A stretch of DNA of 46,003 nt from an uncultured Rhodobiaceae bacterium (GTDB lineage Bacteria; Pseudomonadota; Alphaproteobacteria; RS24). A program made the translations under genes and the position numbers. The notes beneath the pieces are model-generated. The model saw nothing but the letters and a program-made list of their open reading frames with translations, searched no databases and was not told the DNA's origin. Positions 19,101-26,521 of the stretch are shown here, piece after piece (positions within the stretch are counted from its first letter, which is position 1; every line of letters begins with the position of its first letter). The stretch spans positions 1 to 46,003 of the forward strand of contig CALEFA010000055.1 of assembly GCA_937876775.1 (NCBI GenBank), written 5' to 3'.

Positions 19101-19550
19101 GTTGAAGCGGCCAATATTTTGCGCCCCTAGGGCGCCAATGGTAAAACCGGATGGCGGTGAAATATACTTCTCGTCAGATGCCATAACATCAACGCTGGCA
19201 ATGGATAATTCTTGCACAGCAAAGATAAATTCATCAAAGAACGCCCGCCGACTTGGTGCAATGAAGACATCGCCAAAGCGAGCCGAAAAATCGTCGCTAT
19301 CGGTAAATTCAATGCCGCCTATTCGCAGGGCCGGAAAATTTTCTTCCTCTGACCATAATAATTGCGCGTTTTCGATTTTCACATCAGTGCCAGTGCTGCG
19401 ACCGGCATAATAAGCCACGCCCCCCTCGATCAGCCCTAAAGGAATGGGCGTAAAGCGCGATAGGAAAACAAGTACGGCGAGACCCACGCCCAGAAGCGAG
19501 ACGGTCACAAAGGACCATCGGATCAAAAATTTTGCGCCGGTGATTAACAC
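16182..19550 (-). CDS. Large AsmA/YhdP-like envelope protein
   Basis: Protein of 1122 residues anchored by one N-terminal membrane segment (about residues 10-31), with the rest predicted periplasmic. The body is a long run of alternating beta-strand sequence typical of AsmA/TamB/YhdP proteins (DUF3971 plus AsmA-like C-terminal region). In E. coli, members of this group bridge the envelope and support phospholipid traffic to the outer membrane. The conserved C-terminal part (about 950-1090) includes an ILSIGSFQGFADTL segment and NPLSILTPG. An upstream TTG at 19604 is in frame, but the GTG at 19550 has GGAG seven bases upstream and directly precedes the membrane anchor. The function is by family only, and the number of AsmA-like paralogues in this genome is unknown. 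Confidence 0.82.
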   Translation of the reverse strand: MLITGAKFLIRWSFVTVSLLGVGLAVLVFLSRFTPIPLGLIEGGVAYYAGRSTGTDVKIENAQLLWSEEENFPALRIGGIEFTDSDDFSARFGDVFIAPSRRAFFDEFIFAVQELSIASVDVMASDEKYISPPSGFTIGALGAQNIGRFNYLQRLDVQNIHIAAFNDTNIVDEAGGSYVIISRDGDTLVGALDVKYQQNDKLSRLDGQMNFRPGEEGFFDLNLDDVNPRDIGNISRLFQPLRALSLPMDGKITFGVNGKGELQKGRAEITISPGVVNLSAVDLEIDGIAMTVDADFIARDFKISKANFDVAGVKGEIGGVLYYEFSEAGQVSNVSANLSSGNLVIHQPELFEAPIIASQVNAQINYNLINESLLIDQFTIAHGDGVATTSGLISFTDGVTLDTATQFGAMTREGVMRLWPIPVGKRSRKWASENLSRGQVQNARLALRVTLDELVNRPPKTPLRPDALQLDMVVDDIDVLFLKTMPPIVGARAELSLDGRGLRVASKGGQVMLPAYKDVVPPPLTLSSASMDIGDFTAPGLPAKINLQADGQISAILRTLNEPPVKILRKVNFDIDRLQGDVSGAVDLTLNLDNRILKKPPSFVFDGQSTNVSVDGQLGNFSLSGGRVLASVNNQLLTLTGRAQANNVDLGFEWQQPMAPKTDGAPKPRLAIHGQVEPQELADLGFAWVGQRIKGPSFINVLAEGPIDKPTQYRVMADLQQAALMPVPLAYEKPAGEPAHIKALVRMDGAGKVSHLRTRGFINGEEKIATQLAFTNGVISDIKMTPISLGRTQGLNVSLTSDQQGRHFMVSAEQFDASAMIDAGNAEVNLPTQDRRGFFDFLGDNAVVEMQVDKVVGGHDESLDSLRLHVVRRDQLFEKVSVSGVFADGTELLGSVDRVDIASRRFILQTENASSLFRLLDVLDGVIGGSLALQGRIYDDERDDAGNYMQSSGRFDLVSFRAHKVSTLAKILSIGSFQGFADTLAGEGIQFDRAEFKFSIVDNLFRVKGGRMFGPAIGLTTQGDYDIYNTKINFGGTVVPAYGLNSLLSNVPLVGRILTGREGEGVWGVGYRVIGRSGDPTVVVNPLSILTPGIFRRIFEVGIGLSPDGTSPISDDYPTGDD

Positions 19551-19591
19551 GTGTTCACTCCATGGGCCAAATGCTTGGCTTGAAAAAATAG

Positions 19592-19619
19592 TTGGGCAAT
19601 CCAAATTGCCATATACAAT
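19592..19619 (+). promoter_or_regulatory. Candidate bcp promoter with inverted repeat in the spacer
   Basis: TTGGGC (19592-19597) and TACAAT (19614-19619) are 16 bases apart, 47 bases before the bcp ATG. The inverted repeat GGCAAT-CCAA-ATTGCC (19595-19610) overlaps the -35 and fills most of the spacer, which is where an operator for a repressor or a MerR-like activator would be. The -35 match is only moderate, and no regulator is known from this sequence. Confidence 0.35.
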
Positions 19620-19665
19620 ATAAACCTGAGTCTGATAACCGTTTCACGATATTTAAGGATAGCAA

Positions 19666-20136
19666 ATGATAAATGCCCCCGCACTTAATGATAAAGCCCC
19701 GCAGTTTTCGCTTGAAGCGGATGGAGGCCGCACGGTTGCCTTGAAAGATTATGCTGGTCAGAAATTGGTGATTTATTTCTACCCAAAAGACGATACGCCC
19801 GGTTGCACCACTGAAGCTATTGATTTTACCACCCATATAAAAGCGTTCGCCGCTGCCAATACGCAAATCATTGGCGTATCCGCCGATAGTGTCGAAAAAC
19901 ATGACAAATTTAAGGCAAAGCACAATTTGTCTGTGACCCTGCTTAGCGATCCTGAACACACCATGCTGGAAGCCTATGGCGTATGGGTCGAGAAAAATAT
20001 GTATGGCCGCAAATATATGGGAATTGAGCGGGCCACCTATTTGATTAATGAGGCCGGAAAAATCGAGCAGATTTGGCGTAAAGTAAAGGTCAAAGGTCAT
20101 GTCGCAGCGGTTCTTGAAGCAGCTGAAGGCAACTGA
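19666..20136 (+). CDS. bcp: Bcp/PrxQ peroxiredoxin, one-cysteine form
   Basis: Thiol peroxidase that reduces hydrogen peroxide and organic hydroperoxides in the cytoplasm. The 156-residue protein shows the peroxidatic cysteine Cys47 in DDTPGCTTEA. The position of the usual resolving cysteine five residues later is Ile52, and no other cysteine exists in the protein. It must therefore be resolved by an external thiol or by a partner. The ATG at 19666 has AAGGA eight bases upstream. It is followed two bases later by a DUF455 gene, almost certainly in one operon, and is divergent from the YhdP-like gene. Confidence 0.95.
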   Translation: MINAPALNDKAPQFSLEADGGRTVALKDYAGQKLVIYFYPKDDTPGCTTEAIDFTTHIKAFAAANTQIIGVSADSVEKHDKFKAKHNLSVTLLSDPEHTMLEAYGVWVEKNMYGRKYMGIERATYLINEAGKIEQIWRKVKVKGHVAAVLEAAEGN

Positions 20137-20138
20137 TT

Positions 20139-20939
20139 ATGAGCGCCGCCCGTTCCTCTCTTGCTCACGCGTGTCGCGACGTTTTGTTGACGTCTGATGC
20201 GCGCCAAAAGGCGGCCAAAGCCCGTGAGACAGCCAGCCTGTGGCGCAATGGCAGCTTGCAGCGCGATACAACTGCCCTGAAACATTGGCCAGATCGCCCT
20301 GCCCGTCCAGCCGCACCGAAATTGGTCGCACCGCAAGATATGCCCAAGCGACGGATGTCGAGCCCGACGGGGCGCAAAAACCAATTACATGCACTGGCTC
20401 ACATTGAGCTTAACGCGATTGATTTGGCTTTTGATATGGCTGGACGTTTTATCCATGCTGATGTGCCGGATAATTTCATTGATGACTGGATTAAAGTCGG
20501 TGCCGACGAAGGGCGGCATTTTCTGATGCTGGCCGACCGACTGGAAGAGCTCGATATGAATTATGGCGATCTGCCAGCCCATGATGGTTTGTGGCAAGCG
20601 GCCTATGATACACGCGATGATTTGCTCGGTCGTTTGGTAATCGTGCCGCTGGTTTTAGAGGCCCGCGGTCTTGATGTGACGCCGCTGATGATTGAAAAGT
20701 TTTTGCAAGCCGACGATCATAAATCCGCCAAAATGCTGGAAATTATTTTCGAAGATGAAAAAACCCATGTTCAGGCTGGCACGCGTTGGTTCCATTATTT
20801 GTGCCAAGATCAAGCTCTTGACCCCCAAAACATATTTCAAACCATGGTTCAGCGCTATTTTACGGGGCGTCTGAAACCACCATTTAACGATGAGGCGCGC
20901 GCGCAAGCTGGGCTTCCCGTGCATTATTACCATTTGTAG
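20139..20939 (+). CDS. DUF455 ferritin-like diiron protein
   Basis: Protein of 266 residues with a ferritin-like four-helix domain (about 80-225). The spacing of acidic and histidine residues gives a complete diiron set: Glu90 on the first helix, Glu124 and His127 (EGRH) on the second, Glu174 on the third, and Glu207 and His210 (EKTH) on the fourth. DUF455 has no established reaction that I know of; the ligand pattern suggests an oxidase, oxygenase or peroxide-consuming centre, which is inference. It starts two bases after the bcp stop, pointing to a shared oxidative role. The N-terminal 75 residues are basic and unassigned. Confidence 0.86.
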   Translation: MSAARSSLAHACRDVLLTSDARQKAAKARETASLWRNGSLQRDTTALKHWPDRPARPAAPKLVAPQDMPKRRMSSPTGRKNQLHALAHIELNAIDLAFDMAGRFIHADVPDNFIDDWIKVGADEGRHFLMLADRLEELDMNYGDLPAHDGLWQAAYDTRDDLLGRLVIVPLVLEARGLDVTPLMIEKFLQADDHKSAKMLEIIFEDEKTHVQAGTRWFHYLCQDQALDPQNIFQTMVQRYFTGRLKPPFNDEARAQAGLPVHYYHL

Positions 20940-20953
20940 AAAATCAATAGTGT

Positions 20954-20972
20954 AAGCAAAGACTTGCTTTTT
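20954..20972 (+). terminator. Possible weak intrinsic terminator after the DUF455 gene
   Basis: AAGCAA, loop AGAC, TTGCTT, then TTT: a six-base-pair stem with a short U run, 14 bases after the DUF455 stop and before the M23 peptidase gene. The stem is AT-rich, so at best it is a partial terminator. Confidence 0.35.
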
Positions 20973-21011
20973 CTTGCAATTTTTGAGACAAACGTATCTT
21001 AATTCGGTGAA

Positions 21012-22355
21012 ATGATGTCAAAAATCAAAACGCGCTTAAATAAATTATTTGCTGATAAACAAATCTATATCCGCAGCCAGGGCAAAGTCATTTTTGTTCC
21101 CCTGTCGGCGCGCAGCCAAATTTTTCTTGGTAGTTTTTTGGCGGCCGTTTGTTTGTGGGTCGGCTTTGCCAGCGTCAATGTGCTGTTCCAAGACAGAATC
21201 GTTGACCAGCGCGAAACGCAGTTGCGTGAAATGCAATTGGCCTATGAAACCGAACTCAGCCGCTTGCAACGCGCCTATGATGATTTGAACGCCCAGCTTG
21301 TGCTAACCCGTGACTGGTTTACGCAAACAACAGACAAATTGGAAGCGCGCCACAATCAGTTGAATCGTGTCATAGAACAAAATGCCGAGGTCTCAAGCGA
21401 TTTGCGTTCTATGCAAGAAGCCTTCGCCAACGTTGCTCAACGTTCCAAGCGCAATAAGAGCGTCGTCGAATTGGTTGGCCGCACCAGCGACCAAGTGCAT
21501 CAAGTGATGGAAAGTCGTAATCTCAAAACCAGCGCGTCGACCAGCGGCCTGAAATTGACGCAAAATGCCAGCGTCGATGCGAACGCCGCTGTGGAACCTC
21601 GGGCGCTGCCGCATATGTCGAAAGACGTCTTCAGCCGTATTACCAGTCTCGACAACCGCCAGAGCGACATGCTGGATGCATTGGAAGAAAGCGTTGACCA
21701 GAAGGTCAAAGAATTCGAAGAAGTGATTGCCGGAACAGATATTCTAGACACGGAAAATTTCATCGCTCGCGTTTTGCCAGAGAGCGCCCTTGCGATTGGC
21801 GGCCCTTATATTCCGCTGAACGACCGAGGCGGGTTGAACTCGCGACTGCATCAACAAATTTATCGCATTTCAAGCAACCTTGACCGGCTGCAAAACCTCA
21901 GTCAGTCAATGACCAAAATTCCTCTGGCAGCCCCCATTCATGACTTCAGCTTAACCAGTGGGTTTGGCGTGCGCATGGATCCTTTCAAGAAACGGGCTGC
22001 ATTTCATGCCGGTGTCGATTTCGGCACACCAACGGGAACGCCGGTTCACACCACCTTGCCGGGGACAGTGACTCGGGCTGGCTATAAAGGCCCTTATGGA
22101 TTGATGGTTGAAATTGACCATGGCAATGGCTTTCGGACGCGCTATGGTCATTTGGCTCGCAGCCGCGTAAAACGTGGCCAACGGGTTGAATTCCAGCAGC
22201 ATATTGCTGATACTGGCAATAGTGGGCGCAGTACGGGGCCGCATTTGCATTATGAAATTTGGTTCGATGGTAAAGTGCGTGACCCACTCGCTTTCCTCAA
22301 TACAGGAAAACAGATTTTCAATATTGCCGAAACCATCGAGAGCAAAACCGAGTGA
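21012..22355 (+). CDS. M23 (LytM) peptidoglycan endopeptidase with coiled coil
   Basis: Membrane-anchored periplasmic zinc endopeptidase that probably cuts peptide cross-links in the wall. The 447 residues comprise a short cytoplasmic basic N-terminus, one membrane segment (about 35-57), a long coiled-coil region (about 62-140), a linker, and a C-terminal M23 domain (about 315-430). The zinc and catalytic residues are all present: His332 and Asp336 (HAGVD), and His411 and His413 (HLH), so the domain should be active. GGTGA precedes the ATG; the next codon is also ATG. The bactofilin gene follows 11 bases later, a pairing known from several bacteria where the bactofilin positions the enzyme (LmdC- or Csd1-like). 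Confidence 0.92.
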   Translation: MMSKIKTRLNKLFADKQIYIRSQGKVIFVPLSARSQIFLGSFLAAVCLWVGFASVNVLFQDRIVDQRETQLREMQLAYETELSRLQRAYDDLNAQLVLTRDWFTQTTDKLEARHNQLNRVIEQNAEVSSDLRSMQEAFANVAQRSKRNKSVVELVGRTSDQVHQVMESRNLKTSASTSGLKLTQNASVDANAAVEPRALPHMSKDVFSRITSLDNRQSDMLDALEESVDQKVKEFEEVIAGTDILDTENFIARVLPESALAIGGPYIPLNDRGGLNSRLHQQIYRISSNLDRLQNLSQSMTKIPLAAPIHDFSLTSGFGVRMDPFKKRAAFHAGVDFGTPTGTPVHTTLPGTVTRAGYKGPYGLMVEIDHGNGFRTRYGHLARSRVKRGQRVEFQQHIADTGNSGRSTGPHLHYEIWFDGKVRDPLAFLNTGKQIFNIAETIESKTE

Positions 22356-22366
22356 TTGGATAAAAA

Positions 22367-22765
22367 ATGGCCGAAACACAAAAGTTAAACAAAATGGCGC
22401 CATCAATTATTGGCAAGGACGCCAAAATCACTGGGCAATTTATATCATCTGGCGATGTTCAAATTGAGGGAAAATTGCAAGGCGATGTGGCGTCACACGC
22501 CATCACCATTGGCGCGTCAGCTGAAGTCGAAGGCGAATTAATAGCTGAAATCGTCACTGTCTATGGCCGCGTTACCGGCACCATCCGTGCCTTGCAAGTG
22601 CACTTATGCGCCAAATGTGTTGTCGCCGGTGACATTCACCATACGGCACTGGCGGTTGAGTCGGGCGCACAATTCGATGGCCGCGCGGTTCACGAAAAAG
22701 ATCCCCTCGGACAAGCCGCACCGCAGACCCTGTCGAGCGACGACGCAAGCGTTCAACCGCATTAA
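22367..22765 (+). CDS. Bactofilin (polymerising cytoskeletal protein)
   Basis: Small cytoskeletal protein of 132 residues whose central beta-helix (about residues 12-110, repeated patterns such as [13 protein letters not shown] and [13 protein letters not shown]) self-assembles into filaments that sit on the inner membrane. The short N-terminal tail and the polar C-terminal tail are typical. The ATG at 22367 has GGA seven to eight bases upstream. Next to an M23 peptidase it probably localises wall cleavage to a defined zone such as a pole, stalk or bend. Its stop codon overlaps the opposing prfB stop in a shared TTAA. Confidence 0.94.
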   Translation: MAETQKLNKMAPSIIGKDAKITGQFISSGDVQIEGKLQGDVASHAITIGASAEVEGELIAEIVTVYGRVTGTIRALQVHLCAKCVVAGDIHHTALAVESGAQFDGRAVHEKDPLGQAAPQTLSSDDASVQPH

Positions 22766-23901
22766 GCTAAATCTTCACCAGCCGCATCATTGGTACCAGC
22801 CTCGCCATTAACGCGCTGCGCCAAAGCCGCCTCCATAAAGGGATCAAGCGCGCCATCAAGCACGGCTGACGGATTGCCGCTCTCCACGCCAGTGCGCAAG
22901 TCTTTGACCATTTGATAGGGTTGCAAAACATAAGAGCGAATTTGGTGCCCCCAGCCGATTTCAGTTTTATGTTCGGCGTTGGCCATGGCTTCTGCTTCGC
23001 GCTTTTGCAGTTCCAACTCATATAAACGCGCCCGCAACATCGCCCAAGCGGTGGCACGGTTTTTGTGCTGTGACCGCTGATTTTGACATTGCACAACAAT
23101 ATTTGTTTCCAAATGGGTGATGCGCACAGCACTATCTGTGGTGTTGACATGCTGACCGCCGGCACCACTGGCGCGGAAGGTATCAATACGCACATCCGAC
23201 TCGGCCACATCCACGGCGATCGTGTCATCAACCACCGGATAGCACCACACGCTTGCAAAACTCGTATGCCGCCGGGCATTGCTATCGAATGGCGAAATCC
23301 GCACCAAGCGGTGAACGCCAGATTCGGTCTTCGCCCAGCCGTAAGCATTGTGGCCATTGATCTCAATGGTCGCTGATTTGATACCAGCTTCTTCGCCATC
23401 GGTTTGTTCAATAATCGTTGCCTTATAGCCTTTTTTCTCGGCCCATCGCAGATACATACGCAGCAACATGCTGGCCCAATCTTGGCTTTCTGTGCCTCCA
23501 GCGCCAGCGTGCACTTCAAGGTAAACATCGTTGCTATCCGCCTCGCCCGACAGCAGCGTTTCGACCTCCATGCGCTCAGCGCGACTTTGCAAATCAGCCA
23601 GCGCCGCCTCGGATTCAGCGACAATGTCGGTGTCACCCTCAGCCTCGCCCATGGCAATCATATCGACATGATCATCCATTTCTGATTGCAGAATTCGACA
23701 AGTCTGGATTGCGTTTTCCAGACGCATGCGTTCTTGCATTTTGGCTTGCGCCTGCTCTGGATTATTCCACAAATCAGGGTCTTCGGCCGCTCTATTGAGT
23801 TCCTCTAGGCGCGCCAAAGCCTTATCCCAGTCGAGATGGCGGCGCAGCAATTCAATGGATTGCTTAATCCGGACAATATGATCATTTACTTCGGCACGCA
23901 T
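22762..23901 (-). CDS. prfB: Peptide chain release factor 2
   Basis: Class I release factor that ends translation at UGA and UAA. The 379 residues include the stop-codon recognition tripeptide S203-P-F205 and the catalytic G248-G-Q250. Unlike in E. coli and many other bacteria, the gene is a single uninterrupted frame: at the place of the usual programmed frameshift (near residue 23) there is CTCGAC with no in-frame UGA. AGGA lies eight bases before the ATG at 23901. It follows the PBP1A gene by 44 bases, an arrangement common in alphaproteobacteria. Confidence 0.97.
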   Translation of the reverse strand: MRAEVNDHIVRIKQSIELLRRHLDWDKALARLEELNRAAEDPDLWNNPEQAQAKMQERMRLENAIQTCRILQSEMDDHVDMIAMGEAEGDTDIVAESEAALADLQSRAERMEVETLLSGEADSNDVYLEVHAGAGGTESQDWASMLLRMYLRWAEKKGYKATIIEQTDGEEAGIKSATIEINGHNAYGWAKTESGVHRLVRISPFDSNARRHTSFASVWCYPVVDDTIAVDVAESDVRIDTFRASGAGGQHVNTTDSAVRITHLETNIVVQCQNQRSQHKNRATAWAMLRARLYELELQKREAEAMANAEHKTEIGWGHQIRSYVLQPYQMVKDLRTGVESGNPSAVLDGALDPFMEAALAQRVNGEAGTNDAAGEDLA

Positions 23902-23945
23902 GTCAGTTTCCTTTGCTTGCTACAGACAATAGCCAGCAATCATTT

Positions 23946-26417
23946 TTAGTAAAGCCCACCTGTGCCAGCGCCAATGGCGTCATCTTGCACGCCGAGCCTT
24001 TGTCCGCCAGTGCTGCCACTTACAACCGCCTGCTTGCGGTTCGCCGACGGCTCTGTGCCGATTTTAAAGGCTTCGAGAATGACAGTTTCATCATCTGGCG
24101 CCGCCAGTTTACCGGTCACAGCGTTAATTCGGACCAGGCTCACACCCGATGGAATACGAAATGGCGGGGTTGGCATGGTTTTCAACGCCTCTGCCATGAA
24201 ATCTTCGAAAATTGGGCCCGCGACACGACCGCCAGACTCGCCATTGCCGAGCGAGCGATTGTCGTCGTAACCGACATATACGCCAACCGCTAAATCGGAC
24301 GAAAAGCCAACAAACCACGCGTCGCGGCTGTCATTGGTGGTGCCTGTTTTACCGGCCAGCGGTTTACCAATAGAGCTGATACGCCGACCGGTACCGCGCT
24401 TGACGACGCCCTCAAGCATGGACACCACTTGGTAGGCAGTTTGTGGCGATATCACTTGCGCGCGCTCATCAAGCAAATCTGGCGCCGCTTGACCAAGCCA
24501 TTGCTCGGCGTTGCAGCCAACGCAGGCGCGCTCATCGTGGCGATAAAGCGTGTGGCCGTAGCGGTCTTGAATACGGTCAATAAACACCGGCTCAATGCGC
24601 TTGCCGCCATTTACCAACATGGCATAGGCCGAGGTCAGTCGCATCAGGCTAGTCTCGCCCGCACCTAAAGCCATAGCCAAAACGCGGGGCATTGAATCGT
24701 TAATATCGAAGCGCTTGGCATAGTCACGGATCTTGCTCATGCCAATTTCTTGCGCCATTCGCACGGTCATTAAATTCCGGCTTTTCTCCATGCCCAAACG
24801 CAAGGTCGACAGGCCATAAAAACGACGCGCGTAGTTTTCCGGTTTCCACAGCCCCTGATCATTGCCCTGCTCCATAACAAACGGCGCGTCGAGCACGAGA
24901 CTGGCAGGCGTGAACCCGCTATCCAATGCGGCGGCATAAACAAATGGTTTAAATGCCGAACCCGGTTGGCGTTTGGCCTGCGAGGCACGGTTAAACTCGC
25001 TGGCCCGAAAACTATATCCGCCGACCATTGCCAAAACCCGACCGGTATGGGGGTCGAGCGCAACAACAGCGCCATTCACTTCTGGCACTTGTTCGAGTTG
25101 ATAATGGCCATTTTCATCTTTTGGTGAAACCCAAACCACATCACCGATTTTCAATACGGATGAGATGGATTTAACGCGCGGCCCAATGTTTTTATAATCA
25201 TTCTCCGGCCCCGGCGCCGCCCGCGCCCATTTGACGTCAGCCAGACGCATATATCCAAGGTCAATTTTATCTTCAAAACGACGGGCCCGTGTCATGCGCG
25301 GACGCAAGCCAATCGCTGCTTGATCCGCATCGACTTCCAAAACAACAGCCAAACGCCAAGGAGCCAAATCAGTTGGTATGGCGATCTCAGTGATTTTCTC
25401 CCACCACGACTCGAGGGTTTCAAACTGCGCCACCGGCCCGCGATAACCATGTCGACGGTCATAGGCAACAAGACCTTTACGCAAGGCCTTGACGGCGATT
25501 AATTGATATTCTGTGTTCAAAGTCGTGCGAATGGATAAGCCGCCACCATAAAGTGTTTTATTGCCATAAATCGCGTTCACTTGGCGGCGCACATCTTCGA
25601 CGTAATATTCCGCTGCGTAGCGCTGCAAGCCCGACACCGGCGTTGCTACTTGTAAATCTTGCGCCTGCGCTTCAAGCATCTGAGCGTCGGTGACAAAGCC
25701 ATTTTCGTGCATTCGCTCAATCACCCAATTGCGCCGCGCAATGGCCTGCGCGTGGCGTCGAAACGGGTGGTAATTATTTGGCGCTTTCGGCAAGGCGGCA
25801 AGATAAGCCACTTCGGCGATCGATAATTGGTTCAAAGGTTTATCAAAATAATGCAAGGCCGCCGCCGCCACGCCATAACGCCCCATGCCGAGATAAATCT
25901 CGTTCAAGTAAAGTTCCAGCAATTGTCGCTTATCGAAAGTGTTTTCCAGCCGAACCGCCAAAATCGCTTCTTTCAATTTGCGCTCAATGGTGACGTCGCT
26001 GCTTAATAGAAAATTCTTCGCCACTTGCTGGGTAATCGTTGAGGCACCCTCAAGTCGACGACCAGTGGCGACATTGATGACGTTTTGCACCACGGCGCGC
26101 AGGATGCCAAAAAAATCAATACCAGAGTGCTCAAAAAAGTTTTTATCTTCAGCCGATATGAAGGCATGCACCAAATGGTCTGGCACCACATTAATCGGCA
26201 CAAAAATGCGCCGCTGTTCAGCATATTCGGCAATCAGGCTGCCATCGCCCGCATGGGCGCGGCTCATCACCGGAGGGGTGTAATCGGACAAATGCTGGTA
26301 ATTCGGCAAAGTACTGGACATGCGCCATAAATAGAGGGAAACCAAAAATAAGCCGAGCGCCAGCAAGGTCACCGAAATGCCCGCAAAGTCGCGAATAAGC
26401 CTGCCTATGAGCTTCAT
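23946..26417 (-). CDS. Penicillin-binding protein 1A (bifunctional)
   Basis: Class A PBP that polymerises glycan strands and cross-links peptides in the periplasm. It has 823 residues: a cytoplasmic tail and membrane anchor (about 12-34), a GT51 glycosyltransferase domain (about 60-235) with catalytic Glu90 in SAEDKNFFEH, an OB-like insert (about 330-440) as in Gram-negative PBP1A, and a transpeptidase domain with S487-x-x-K490, S546-R-N548 and K690-T-G. The upstream in-frame TTG at 26474 is rejected in favour of ATG 26417, which has GAGG five bases upstream and starts just before the anchor. It lies downstream of the amidase and upstream of prfB. The symbol could be mrcA or ponA. Confidence 0.96.
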   Translation of the reverse strand: MKLIGRLIRDFAGISVTLLALGLFLVSLYLWRMSSTLPNYQHLSDYTPPVMSRAHAGDGSLIAEYAEQRRIFVPINVVPDHLVHAFISAEDKNFFEHSGIDFFGILRAVVQNVINVATGRRLEGASTITQQVAKNFLLSSDVTIERKLKEAILAVRLENTFDKRQLLELYLNEIYLGMGRYGVAAAALHYFDKPLNQLSIAEVAYLAALPKAPNNYHPFRRHAQAIARRNWVIERMHENGFVTDAQMLEAQAQDLQVATPVSGLQRYAAEYYVEDVRRQVNAIYGNKTLYGGGLSIRTTLNTEYQLIAVKALRKGLVAYDRRHGYRGPVAQFETLESWWEKITEIAIPTDLAPWRLAVVLEVDADQAAIGLRPRMTRARRFEDKIDLGYMRLADVKWARAAPGPENDYKNIGPRVKSISSVLKIGDVVWVSPKDENGHYQLEQVPEVNGAVVALDPHTGRVLAMVGGYSFRASEFNRASQAKRQPGSAFKPFVYAAALDSGFTPASLVLDAPFVMEQGNDQGLWKPENYARRFYGLSTLRLGMEKSRNLMTVRMAQEIGMSKIRDYAKRFDINDSMPRVLAMALGAGETSLMRLTSAYAMLVNGGKRIEPVFIDRIQDRYGHTLYRHDERACVGCNAEQWLGQAAPDLLDERAQVISPQTAYQVVSMLEGVVKRGTGRRISSIGKPLAGKTGTTNDSRDAWFVGFSSDLAVGVYVGYDDNRSLGNGESGGRVAGPIFEDFMAEALKTMPTPPFRIPSGVSLVRINAVTGKLAAPDDETVILEAFKIGTEPSANRKQAVVSGSTGGQRLGVQDDAIGAGTGGLY

Positions 26418-26521
26418 GAAATCCTCTGTGCCGTGCCCCAGACTATAGGCCAAAATACGGCACCAATGTGACAATTCTGATATTGCAATGCGTTAAGAGC
26501 GCAAAGCTTGGGGAAAGTCTT

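Noticed and set aside
22767-23657. 296-codon frame on the minus strand inside prfB
   Set aside because: It is on the same strand in another frame of an intact prfB with all motifs; a shadow.
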